Source: Owenia fusiformis
Lineage: Eukaryota > Annelida > Polychaeta > Sabellida > Oweniidae
Assembly: GCA_903813345.2 (NCBI GenBank)
Contig: CAIIXF020000010.1
Span: 17,559,181-17,623,180, forward strand
Reading direction: 5' to 3'
Length of the DNA: 64,000 bases
Numbering within the stretch: position 1 is the first letter of the stretch; each line of letters starts with the position of its first letter. The notes beneath the pieces were generated by a model. The model was not told where the DNA came from, ran no database searches, and was given only the letters and a program-made list of their open reading frames with translations. A program made the position numbers and the translations under genes. This document shows, piece by piece, positions 49,501-60,931 of the stretch.

Positions 49501-51139
49501 CTATATATACCCGGGAGTACATTGTTATGATCAAGTGGACATCAATAGTTTGTTATTCAATTAATGCGAGTGAGGAATATAACAGTGAATAATAAAACAA
49601 ATATTTAATTCTATTTACGGTGAGTACGTGTGACACTTTCACAAGATTATTATATTCCAGTAGCCATCCACACTTCGAGGAATATCACTTGTGAAAGATG
49701 CACACAGGTATTCATCTCATAGAATTAAATATTTGTATAATATTGTATATTTAGATATGAACCAGTGGCACTAATAGACTATATGAATATAAAACGAAGT
49801 AAATTAGTTTTATAATATTACAGAGATTATATTTTACCTTTGAATCTGTGACAATGTAGAATATAACATGAGGGAAAATTGAGTCAGCGATCTTCTCAAA
49901 TATCTTATATTCTGAAAAAGATAAATGCGTGTACAAATAGAATGAGATATGATTTCAAATATTCTTTCATTAAAGGATTATATTCTATAGCTACAAAATA
50001 TAGGTATCCATATTATGGAAGCCATGCGCTGTTAAACCTCCATTGCTCAATGCTAATGCAGATCGAGCTACAATTGTCAAAAATAAAATTACAATTTACA
50101 AATTACAATACAATTGTCAAAAATAAAATAATTTAATAAGGTAAAATTAAGGATATTACATGCAATGCAGGATTTGAATTAAATACCGATTTCAAAAGTA
50201 AACATCACACATATTTTCCCATTTTCCACTATACGTTTTGTATGCCAAATTCTTCCTTTTGATAAAATATCTTATATGAAAAATAAACAGCGTTCATGAT
50301 CAAAGTGGACTTCATGGCTCGTCTGCGATAACCTGATATAGGAGAAACTAGAGTGACGATTGCGTTTCTGAAGAAATTATTTATACTTCGACATTGTGAA
50401 ACCACTTAGTCTATATACTAAGTAGTAAGGTATAGTTCTTGTAAAGGCGATCAATTAGGGTCATGATTACTTTAAGAAAAGAGAGAAACCAAAACACAAT
50501 AAATATTAGGATGTCAAAACAAAACGTTACTCTGGCGAACGGGAAGCATTATATTATATCAAGGTAAACGTAATGATAGAACGCACTGAGATAATTATAC
50601 TTGATTGTTCTGTTGTTCGAGGTTTTAGAAGAGCATACATCTAAAGAAAGAAATGTCTTAATTGTAACTAATAGTCATCATTTTTAATTGGCGATTAGAT
50701 TGAGAGCAGATCTCTTGAAACAAAGCATTTTCGTCTCATCAAATCAGGAGGGCAGATATTAATGATTTTTTCTTATAACCACAGAGAACCAAGCAAAACA
50801 ATCCTTAACGAAGGTGGATTCAACATATTAAAGTTTTCATCAAGTATAAAATTAAACAAATTAATCACTTTTTGATATGTGAGGTCAGACCGATTTGTAA
50901 TTAATTTATTTAAAAAAAATATCAACTTTGGCCCATTAAATAGATCAGTCCACTGGAAGTATATGGATTAACACGAACTTCCACATTACATTGTGAATAT
51001 ATCGTTCTTTACAATATCACTAACTTTTCCCAACTGCACCATCTGGGTAATAGGCGATGACCCTCATGAAGCCATCATATGGTTGAAGCTTCTTCTCGCG
51101 ATCTTTCCATTCCAGCTCGTGTATCGGACCTGCGTTTAT
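46521..51139 (-). CDS. Calsequestrin-like ER-lumen protein ending in KDEL, 5' end missing
   Basis: Exons on the minus strand: 51025-51139, 49838-49911, 48486-48578, 48110-48205, 47250-47408, 46919-47002, 46521-46685. All have GT-AG borders and consistent phases, giving 261 residues to the stop. The order and content follow the second and third thioredoxin-like domains of calsequestrin: LQPYDGFMRVIAYYPDG, IFPHVIFYIVTDSK, then GKLKIKNEGGIILYRPFE, NNEFVDFLTHEL, FRFVWIDPQEL (family hallmark WIDP), WKKQFDGI..LTPQIGLMN. Calsequestrins bind calcium in the ER or SR lumen through an Asp/Glu-rich tail. Here the tail is short and mixed-charge (KQRKKQADIT) and ends KDEL, the ER-retrieval signal. About 170 N-terminal residues, including the signal peptide, are missing; their exons should lie upstream (above 51140) or beyond the window. 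An ER thioredoxin-like relative of calsequestrin is the main alternative. Confidence 0.78.
47569..47905. repeat. 34-bp minisatellite in a calsequestrin-like gene intron
   Basis: About ten tandem units of 34 bp (words AATTATATGAGTTC, ATACCATTTTGTACAAT), the last ones slightly shortened. Copies differ by one or two bases. The array lies about 160 bp from the acceptor of the exon at 47250-47408. It does not match either neighbouring exon border. Confidence 0.9.
48022..48096. repeat. Hairpin flanked by 11-bp direct repeats, 24 bp inside an intron
   Basis: Arms at 48030-48049 and 48066-48085 (CATAGGCCCCGGGAACATGT and its complement with one mismatch) enclose a 16-base loop. GTCTGCATCAT lies at 48022-48032 and 48086-48096 as a direct repeat. 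The donor of the exon at 48110-48205 is at 48108-48109, so the stem starts about 24 bases into the intron on the transcribed strand. Confidence 0.85.
48668..49095. mobile_element. MITE-like repeat, copy 2 of family with ATGCGAGTAG inverted ends
   Basis: Ends AGATGCGAGTAG and CTACTCGCATCT are perfect 11-12 bp inverted repeats apart from one intervening base. The whole 430 bp aligns by eye with the copy at 9338-9772, including the GAGCCACCTGGTGGTGA word. It lies in the intron between the second and third visible calsequestrin-like exons. Confidence 0.75.
49598..49735. repeat. Long imperfect palindrome, 138 bp
   Basis: Left arm CAAATATTTAATTCTAT, later CACTTTCACAAG, and a right arm with CTTGTGAAAG followed by ATAGAATTAAATATTTG. 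The arms continue inward with TTATATTCC and GGAATAT. The centre is near 49668. It is probably a small foldback or MITE in the calsequestrin-like gene intron. Confidence 0.75.
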
Positions 51140-52916
51140 CTAGAAATATCAACATAAATGTTTCCTTATGCCAAATAAGGAGTTTTGTGGGTCGAACTAT
51201 GTTTATGTTTGATTGACAACTCAGTTAAGGGTACTTTGCGGTAAAATGGGAAGGCATCTCACTTTTTATCATTGCTGCCTATATCGAATACGTATTCTTA
51301 AACAGATGAATTGAGAAGTTCTTACTATTATACTATTTTATTCTCACAGTTGACTAAACATTCAAAATTATAACATACAGGGTGGGCCAAAAAACGCCCC
51401 TTTTTTCAAGACACTGCAACTTTTTTATTTTCCAACCTACATACCTCAAATTTTGCAGTTATATAGTGCCAAGGGTTCTTAGCAATAATGTAACGTAACA
51501 AGTCATTCAACTTGGATTATATTTGATCTAAAAGGGGAGTTCAATTGGTTCGCCACCCTAATCGATGATATATTTTAGATTTAGTCGCCTTGCTGATATT
51601 GCAGTATCAATGAAATGTTAGCTAAGTTTTTTCCAACCTGTCTAAATTCCCAGCTTTAATTGAGCAATTTTCTAGATTAGGTGCCTTCATACAATCTCAT
51701 GAAGACCTTCCCATACCCTATACTCACTGGGGTTTGCATCAAGGCTATTAGCTTGGCGATCATCAGGCCGTATCAGTTCAGGAACATTTTGCAAATTATG
51801 CTTATTTCTCATGAAAACCACATGTTTAAGTGAGACGCTGGTGACATATTTTATTCAAGTGAAACTGTATAATTTATGATCCATGGCTAGATAACAACCT
51901 CAAGTTTCATTTGGTATGCAAATTATGATTTTATATCAAAAATTGAAAAAGTTATAGCATTTTGAAAAAAAAGTGGCGTTTTTTGCCCACCCTGTATATT
52001 GACAATTTGATAGCATACATGCACATTAATATACGCTACGTCGAACGATTTGAAAATTGCCACCCATTCCCCACCGCATCCCTACAGTTCTTATGTACCC
52101 AACTTGTGAATTTTAATTAAATATAAAAAAATGGTATTGACATGCAACACGGAATTGTTTTGTTCACAACTAGCTGATCAAGGGAGTAACACAAATAGGA
52201 TATGGTTCTCCTTTTGTATATCTTCAAGTCTCTTGATATTGCTTTGTAGACGAATGTCTCTAAAAAGAAAGCCAGCTTGGAAAGAAAGCACCCCATGTTT
52301 CAGGATTAACGTCATCATTATGGTATTCATTTCATCAGTAGAGGCGTAATAATATGGCACGTTTATAAACGACATTACTATACATTACGTTGTGAGCATA
52401 TGATATTCACTGCGACCGATCGCAAGGGACATCACAGACTGCGATTTGTTAATGAATAGGTCGCCCTCGGGAATATGTATTGTAATATCCCTCGGGATAT
52501 TCCCTGTATCCAAAACCTCCCAGTACCCTTATGAATATGATTTCATAAACATGGACACAAATTCAAGTTCTATCTGAGTGACTATAGCTAAGTACGCTCC
52601 AATCAATCCTGAAAATGAACCAAATAATATTTTTCATATTCCAGGATTTATTGATCAGCATTTCATAAAAATGTTTGAGTATTTGGTATAAGAGCGCAAA
52701 CCTCAGACTAATCAAGGAATAAATGAAAAATAATTACAATGTTCGCACATCCGAATTGAGTTTAATCTGGTACACTAGGAAGCAATATACACTAGATGAG
52801 AATGAAACAAAGGATATTGTATACCAATACAATTTTATTACAATATATAATGTGTAACATATACATGATAACATCATATGAGGTGACGCACAAATTAATT
52901 AATATAAGATCATAAA
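51140..52916. other. Upstream of the visible calsequestrin-like exons
   Basis: I searched both strands by eye for the missing N-terminal calsequestrin exons and did not find a convincing one. The region contains the TIR element 51378-51994. A minus-strand frame at 52178-52375 (65 codons) has no recognisable content. Confidence 0.45.
51378..51994. mobile_element. Mariner-type MITE, 617 bp, TA target site
   Basis: Left end CAGGGTGGGCCAAAAAACGC and right end GCGTTTTTTGCCCACCCTG are inverted repeats, with TA outside on both sides. The interior has no transposase frame. End sequence and the TA target site fit a non-autonomous Tc1/mariner element. Confidence 0.85.
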
Positions 52917-54243
52917 GATACGACGTCAGATACTGTACATCGCGGCATTTTACTGCATTTTTAATGCGTACTTACTTTTAAAACCGCAATATCTCGACAG
53001 CAAAATCATATTTTTCTACAATTTTTCGTCATCAGTTGAACACGTATGTCCATGAAATATTTTGTCTATAAGAATTCCAAATAACTGATTTGAGACTTTT
53101 TAAATGAGAATCACGCAAGCCGTATTATGCGACTTTCTATGCTAAAACCGGGTGTCGACTGTAACATTTTGAAGAAAAGTGATTTTAATTTTAAACGAAA
53201 AATGAAGATAACTTTTTCATTTCCCAACGGATCTTTCTCAAATTTTCACAATATTTAAATTCACCATTTAGGAAAAGACAAACAGATTCTGTGTGATGAC
53301 GTCATAATATAACAATGCTACCTTAACGCTTATATTTATGCAAAAAAGTGTCGACAGGCAGAATTTCGTACCAACAAGATATATATTTTGATCAATTAAA
53401 CATTAAATCGTTTGAAAGGTGAATAATTCTTTTTTGATTCCTGAAAGGCATATCATATTCTATATTTTTATCAAAAAACTATATCATTTCGATTAAAATT
53501 CAGTCTGTAAGAAGTATAAATTGAAGGAAATATGAAGTGAAGCCATGTGAAAAATTCACAAAATTACGTTTCATTTTTTGAGTTCAAATATTTCTAATTA
53601 AGGGATAAACATTCAAAACGTTCCAATGTTTCAGCATTTTCTTTTAAATATACCCCTTACTACATAGAATTAATTTCATTTAATTTGAACCAGTATATAT
53701 TGAGATAGACATCGTTTTATCCCCGCAACCCCAAGTGAAGCCTTTACAAAATAAGACGTTACGCCGTTAGCGTATTATATGTTCTCCTTTATCATTCATT
53801 GCTTTAAATAAATAAAACTAAATATTCGAGTTAAAATAAATTACAAATAATGCATTTAACAATCCTTAATATCTTCCCGTCTGTGTTTATCAGTTGAATA
53901 TGACAAGCGGCATTGTGAAAGAGTCTAGAAAGACGGTGCGACAACGAGAGCGCAGGGCCGAAAAGCGCGACAAAGAAGAAAACGGGTAGGGTTTGAAATC
54001 TCTACTTTCTGGTGATTCTAATTATGTATATCGTATCACAACCTTTTTGAATATAGAATTGTATTGAAGCGCACATTAATCTGAACAAAACTTGAAGTTT
54101 TTAAGAAGATTCCACGAATATTAAAACGTTTGCAATTACTTGGAGGAGCATTGCGCATATTTATCGCGTAAATCTTTGCATTTTATCAGTAAAATGAACA
54201 ATTGCACTGTTACGCCGTGATGTACAGTATCTGACGTCGTATC
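52917..54243. mobile_element. 1.3 kb inverted-repeat element
   Basis: The left end GATACGACGTCAGATACTG continuing TACATC and its inverse at 54217-54243 are near-perfect inverted repeats of about 25 bp, followed inward by weaker similarity (GCGGCATTTTACTGC against GCAGTG..TACGCCG). The interior contains an isolated charged open frame at 53900-53989. It is probably a non-autonomous or decayed DNA transposon. Confidence 0.65.
53900..53989 (+). CDS. Isolated short charged open frame, possible exon
   Basis: An ATG frame of 29 codons (MTSGIVKESRKTVRQRERRA then charged residues) stops at TAG. Composition is more GC-rich and protein-like than the surroundings. It is preceded by an acceptor-like TGTTTATCAG and contains a donor-like G|GTAGGG at 53986, so it could be a spliced exon of an otherwise unseen gene. 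It could equally be a leftover of the enclosing transposon. No family recognised. Confidence 0.2.
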   Translation: MTSGIVKESRKTVRQRERRAEKRDKEENG

Positions 54244-54555
54244 AAAGCATATTTCACCTAATGCTTGCGTGAAATTACAAAACAAGGTTTTACATATAAG
54301 GAGGATTACAACATTTGAACTTGACCTTTTAAAACCCAAATCAAACGTCTACGCTCAGAGTACACACACCAACAATACTAAAACATAATTATAAATAAAA
54401 TAACAAATTATATTAGAAATACGCTCGACACATTATTATTAAGTTATATCCTAGAAATTTAAATGGAATATTTGCCAAAAACCACAATGGTTATTTTAAA
54501 AGCGCATATTGCTTTAAAATTTCAAACCAAATATTTGCGCAGCATTGAAGTTCTC

Positions 54556-55029
54556 TTTAGGGGAACATGGGGCGAAACGGCCCTGTGGGACAAAAAATTA
54601 CCCCTCCCTTGATTTTCTCTAAAAAATCCGGCAAGATCAGATAATCGTTTTGAATTAACATTTTACATAGAATATGCATAATTATTCTTTATTTCTCAAA
54701 ATTTTGAGCTTCAAATATTAGGGAAATAAAAATGACGTCTATTTAAACATTCACTGAACTGTGGGGCAAAACGGTCCACAAAAGTCATAATACACAAAAA
54801 TCTAAATGTACAAGAACAATTAATTTTCAAATATAATTTTTTGCCTCACTCTCAACATTATTGAGGTAATCTTAGTTAATTTTAAAACACTAGGAAAATG
54901 AAAACCACAACCTATAGATAAAGTGGAACATCAAAATGCGCGATGATTGATTGATAAGAAAATACCCCATACGGAATTGACTACTTAAAATTTAATATTG
55001 AGGGCCGTTTTGCCCCATGTTCTTCTAAA
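54556..55029. mobile_element. MITE with TTTAGgGGAACATGGGGC ends, 474 bp
   Basis: The left end TTTAGGGGAACATGGGGCGA continues AACGGCCC; the right end is GGGCCGTTTTGCCCCATGTT followed by CTTCTAAA. The two are inverted repeats of about 28 bp with three differences. There is no coding frame. It is a non-autonomous DNA transposon; superfamily not determined. Confidence 0.8.
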
Positions 55030-55130
55030 CATTAAAAATCTCATGCAGTTGATAACAAATCCATAAGATAACTAGATTGGTAAATTGAACAAAGTTCAAT
55101 TTAAGACTCCAGATTGATTTACTTGAGTAA

Positions 55131-55320
55131 AGAGCTGAGTAAGTAACTGAGTAGGAAGCTGAGTAAGTAGATGATTAAGTAATTGAGTAAGTAGCTGAGT
55201 AGGTAGCTGAGTAAGCAGCTGAGCAGGTAGCTGAGTAAGTAGCTGAGTAGGTAGCTGAGTAAGTAGCTGAGTAGGTAGCTAAGTAGGTAGCCGAGTAGAT
55301 AAGTAGGTAGGTAAGTAGGA
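55131..55320. repeat. 12-bp minisatellite (TAGCTGAGTARG)n, unit 1
   Basis: Degenerate tandem TAGCTGAGTAAG/TAGCTGAGTAGG repeats directly after the 60-bp head. Similar arrays recur at about 57500-57710, 58400-58600, 59700-59900, 60985-61190 and 62715-62940, with different copy numbers. Read on the minus strand they produce artificial YSAT-type repeat peptides. Confidence 0.9.
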
Positions 55321-58300
55321 ATTTTTGACCGGAAGTCGGATTGAAATTTGGTTTGCAGATTTGGATTCCTGAGAAAATTCTACCCTTAATTCATAACTCA
55401 TAAGTTAAATTATGAGAACTTTTTATTTTGACCTACTTTTCGAACACCATATCTCAAAAGTGGGTCAAAATACTGTCTGACGGCAAAAGGCTCTCACTAT
55501 TAGCACACTCTTTGCTACCTGTATACAAAATGTTGAAGCAAATCCTAAAAGTGTAGTGCCAGAATCGAAAAAATAAGGAAAAACTATGAATTTGACCTAG
55601 ATTTTGACCTAGGCATTTTGGTGTTCAAATATTGAAACTAGGTAGCTTTTGAGGTCCCCTTCTTTTATCGGAATTCATTATCTTAAGCTGTACTCAATCT
55701 ATATCTCGTATTTTACACTTCAAAAAAATCTTTTTTCCTTGACCTTCTATCAGGATACAATCAGATCGATTTTCCGAAATTTCAAAACGTCATAACTTCC
55801 GAACCGGATGTCGAATCGAAATTTGATTTAAAGATTCGGATTCCTGACAAAATTCTACCCCTAATTCATAACTCATACGTTAAATTTGGCGAATTTTTAT
55901 TTTGACCTACTTTTCGTACACGCCATAACTTTGGAACCGGAAGTCGGATCGAAATTTGGTTTGCAGATTCGGATTCCCAAGAAAATTCTACTCTTAATTC
56001 ATAACTCATATGTTAAATTTGGAGAATTTTTTATTTTGACCTACTTTTCGGACACCATATCTCAAAAGTGGGTCAAAATACTCTCTGACAGGAAAAGGCT
56101 AACACTATTAGCACACTCTTTGCTACCTGTATACAAAATTTTGAAGCAAATCCTAAAAGTGTAGTGCCAGAATCGCAGAAATAAGGAAAAACTATTAATT
56201 TGACCTAGATTTTGACCTAGGCATTTTGGTGTCCATATATTGAAACTAGGTAGCTTTTGAGGTCCCCTTCTTTTATTGGAATTCATTATCTTAAGCTGTA
56301 CTCAATCTATATCTCGTATTTTACACTTCAAAAAAATCTTTTTTCCTTGACTTTCAATCAGGATAACATCAGATCGATTTTTCTCGAAATTTCAAAACGC
56401 CATAACTTTCAAACGGGAAGTCGGATCGAAATTTGGTTTGCAGATTCGGATTCCTGACAAAATTCTACCCCTAATTCATAACTCATACGTTAAATTTGGC
56501 GAATCTTTATTTTGACCTACTTTTTGGACACGCTATAACTTCGGAACCGGAAGTCGGATCGAAATTTGGTTTGCAGATTCGGATTTCTCGGAAAATTCTA
56601 CTCTTAATTCATAACTCAAACATTAAATTTGGAGAACTTTTTATTTTGACCTACATTTCGGACACCATATCTCAAAAGTGGGTCAAAATACTTTCTGACG
56701 GCAAAAGGCTAACGCTATAAGCACACTCTTGGCTACATGTATACACAATTTCGAAGAATATAATTAAAGTGTAGTGTCAGAATCGAAAAATAAGGAAAAC
56801 CTATGAATTTGACCTAGATTTTGACCTAGGCATTTTGGTGTCCAAATTTTGAAGCTAGATGGCTTTTGAGGTCCCCTTCTTTTAAAGGCTTTGATTATGT
56901 GAAGCTGAACTCAGTCTATATTCCGTATTTTTCACTTCAAAAAAATCTTTTTTCCCATTGACTTAACATGGGCACCAAATTTAGCGATTTTTTAGTTTTC
57001 AAAACGCCATAACTTCCGAACCGGAAGTCGGATCGAAATTTGGTTTGCAGATTCAGATTCCTAAGAAAATTCTACACTTATTTCATAGCTCATATGTTAA
57101 ATTTGGTTAACTTTTTAGTTTGACCTACTTTCCGGACGCCATATCTCAAAATCGGTAAGAGTAATCAAAAAACGGATGGCACACTCTCGATTTGTTTTTT
57201 TCTAAGCTACATGTTGAAAAAAAGATGAAGGAGTTACCACAAGTAACAACGAAGATAATTGACAGAATGTTGATTTGACCTAAATTTGACCTAGTTCTTG
57301 ACCTTTGACCTAGATAAAAATTTGACCTAATTTCCCAGAAACTAGGTTGATGGGCTATGTTAGCCATGTAAGTAGGTTAAAGTAAGTTCTTCTAGTTGCT
57401 GAGAAAAAGTGTTCGGAAAGAAAGAAAGAAAGAATGAATAATAACTAGATTGGTAAATTGAACAAAGTTCAATTTAAGACTCCAGATTGATTTACTTGAG
57501 TAGGTAGCTGAGTAAGTAACTCAGTAGCAAGCTGAGTAAGTAGATGATTAAGTTATTAAATAAGTAGCTGAGAAGGAAGCTGAGTAAGCAGCTGAGTTGG
57601 TAGCTGAGTAAGTAGCTGAGTAGGTAGCTGAGTAAGTAGCTGAGTAGGTAGCTGAGAAGTAGGTAGCTAAGTAGGTAGCTGAGTAGGTATGTAGGTAGGT
57701 AGGTTAGTAGGAATTTTTGACCGAAAGTCGGATTGTAATTTGGTTTGCAGTATCAGATTCCTGAGTAAATCCTACCCTTAATTCATAACTTATAAGTTAA
57801 ATTATGAGAACTTTTTATTTTGACCTACTTTACGGACACCATATCTCAAAAGTGGGTCAAAATACTTTCTGACAGCAAAAAGCTATCACTATAAGCACAC
57901 TCTTTGCTACCTGTATACAAAATTTCGAAGCAAATCATTTAAGTGTAATGTCAGAATCACAAAAATAAGGAAAAACTATGAATTTGACCTAGATTTTGAC
58001 CTAGGCATTTTGGTGTCCAAATTTTAAAGCTAGATAGCCTTCGAGGTCCCTTTCTTTTATAGGCTTTCAGAATGTTAAGCTGTACTCAGTCTATATCTGG
58101 TATTTTACACTTCAAAAAATCTTTTTTTCTCATTGACATAACATGGGACACCAAATTTAGCGATTTTTGAGCTTTCAAAACGCCATAACTTCCGAACCGG
58201 TAGTCGGATTGAAATTTGGTTTGCAGATTCGGAATCCTGAGAAAATTCTACACTTGAGTCATAACTCATATATTGAATTCTGAGAATTTTTTGTGTTGAC

Positions 58301-58344
58301 CTATTTTCTGGACGCCATATCTCAAAATCGGTAAGAGTAATCAA

Positions 58345-60931
58345 AACTAGATTGGTAAATTGAACAAAGTTCAATTTAAGACTCCAGATTGATTTACTTG
58401 AGTAAAGAGCTGAGTAAGTAACTGAGTAGGAAGCTGAGTAAGTAGATGATTAAGTAATTGAGTAAGTAGCTGAGTAGGTAGCTGAGTAAGCAGCTGAGCA
58501 GGTTGCTGAGTTAGTAGCTGAGTAGGTAGCTGAGTAAGTAGCTGAGTAGGTAGCTGAGTAGGTAGCTAAGTAGGTAGCCAAATAGGTAGGTAAGTAGGAA
58601 TTTTTGACTGGAAGTCGGATTGAAATTTGGTTTGCAGATTTGGATTCCTGAGAAAATTCTACCCTTAATTCATAACTCATATGTTAAATTTGGAGAATTT
58701 TTTATTTTGACCTACTTTTCGGACACGCCATAACTTTGGAACCGGAAGTCGGATCGAAATTTGGTTTGCAGATTCGGATTCCTGAGAAAATTCTACTCTT
58801 AATTCATAACTCATGTTAAATTTGGAGAATTTTTTATTTTGACCTACGTTTCGGACACCATATCTCAAAAGTGGGTCAAAATACTCTCTGACGGCAAAAG
58901 GCTAACACTATTAGCACACTCTTTGCTACCTGTATACAAAATTTTGAAGCAAATCCTAAAAGTGTAGTGCCAGAATCGCAAAAATAAGGAAAAACTATGA
59001 ATTTGACCTAGATTTTGACCTAGGCATTTTGGTGTCCAAATATTGAAACTAGGTAGCTTTTGAGGTCCCCTTCTTTTATAGGAATTCATTATCTTAAGCT
59101 GTACTCAATCTATAACTCGTATTTTTCACTTCAAAAAATCTTTTTTCCTTGACTTTCTATCAGGATAACATCAGATCGATTTTTCTCGAAATTTCAAAAC
59201 GCCATAACTTTCAAACGGGAAGTCGGATCGAAATTTGGTTTGCAGATTCAGATTCCTGAGGAAATTCTACCCTTATTTCATAGCTCATATGTTAAATTTG
59301 GAGAACTTTTTTAGTTTGACCTACTTTCCGGACGCCATATATCAAAATCGCTAAGAGTAATCAAAAAACGGATGGCACACTCTCGATTTGTTTTTTTCTA
59401 AGCTACATGATGAAAAAAAGATGAAGGAGTAACGACAATAAGCAACGAAGATAATTGACAGAATGTTGATTTGACCTTAATTTGACCTACTTCTTGACCT
59501 TTAACCTAGATACAAATTTGACCTAATTTCCCAGAAACTAGGTTGATGGGCTATGTTAGCCATGTAAGTTGGTTAAAGTAAGTTCTCCTAGTTACTGAGA
59601 AAATGTGTACGGAAAGAAAGAAAGAAAAATAATAATAATAACTAGATTGGTAAATTGAACAAAGTTCAATTTAAGACTCCAGATTGATTTACTTGAGTAA
59701 AGAGCTGAGTAAGTAACTGAGTAGGAAGCTGAGTAAGTAGATGATTAAGTAATTGAGTAAGTAGCTGAGTAGGTAGCTGAGTAAGCAGCTGAGCAGGTTG
59801 CTGAGTTAGTAGCTGAGTAGGTAGCTGAGTAAGTAGCTGAGTAGGTAGCTGAGTAGGTAGCTAAGTAGGTAGCCAAATAGGTAGGTAAGTAGGAATTTTT
59901 GACTGGAAGTCGGATTGAAATTTGGTTTGCAGATTTGGATTCCTGAGAAAATTCTACCCTTAATTCATAACTCATATGTTAAATTTGGAGAATTTTTTAT
60001 TTTGACCTACTTTTCGGACACGCCATAACTTTGGAACCGGAAGTCGGATCGAAATTTGGTTTGCAGATTCGGATTCCTGAGAAAATTCTACTCTTAATTC
60101 ATAACTCATGTTAAATTTGGAGAATTTTTTATTTTGACCTACGTTTCGGACACCATATCTCAAAAGTGGGTCAAAATACTCTCTGACGGCAAAAGGCTAA
60201 CACTATTAGCACACTCTTTGCTACCTGTATACAAAATTTTGAAGCAAATCCTAAAAGTGTAGTGCCAGAATCGCAAAAATAAGGAAAAACTATGAATTTG
60301 ACCTAGATTTTGACCTAGGCATTTTGGTGTCCAAATATTGAAACTAGGTAGCTTTTGAGGTCCCCTTCTTTTATAGGAATTCATTATCTTAAGCTGTACT
60401 CAATCTATAACTCGTATTTTTCACTTCAAAAAATCTTTTTTCCTTGACTTTCTATCAGGATAACATCAGATCGATTTTTCTCGAAATTTCAAAACGCCAT
60501 AACTTTCAAACGGGAAGTCGGATCGAAATTTGGTTTGCAGATTCAGATTCCTGAGGAAATTCTACCCTTATTTCATAGCTCATATGTTAAATTTGGAGAA
60601 CTTTTTTAGTTTGACCTACTTTCCGGACGCCATATATCAAAATCGCTAAGAGTAATCAAAAAACGGATGGCACACTCTCGATTTGTTTTTTTCTAAGCTA
60701 CATGATGAAAAAAAGATGAAGGAGTAACGACAATAAGCAACGAAGATAATTGACAGAATGTTGATTTGACCTTAATTTGACCTACTTCTTGACCTTTAAC
60801 CTAGATACAAATTTGACCTAATTTCCCAGAAACTAGGTTGATGGGCTATGTTAGCCATGTAAGTTGGTTAAAGTAAGTTCTCCTAGTTACTGAGAAAATG
60901 TGTACGGAAAGAAAGAAAGAAAAATAATAAT
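58345..60931. repeat. Near-identical 1.3 kb tandem duplication
   Basis: The segment 58345-59639 is repeated at 59640-60931 with essentially no differences that I can find, apart from one fewer AAT in the A-rich end (1295 versus 1292 bp). Neighbouring units of the same family differ far more, so this duplication is recent, gene-converted or an assembly duplicate. Confidence 0.92.

Noticed and set aside
52178-52375. Minus-strand frame considered as an upstream calsequestrin exon
   Set aside because: Residues do not resemble calsequestrin domain 1, and splice borders in a compatible phase were not found.
58450-59975. Minus-strand frames with repeated SATY peptides and duplicated 60-76-residue frames
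   Set aside because: They translate the 12-bp minisatellite and repeat cores, and recur wherever the repeat recurs.
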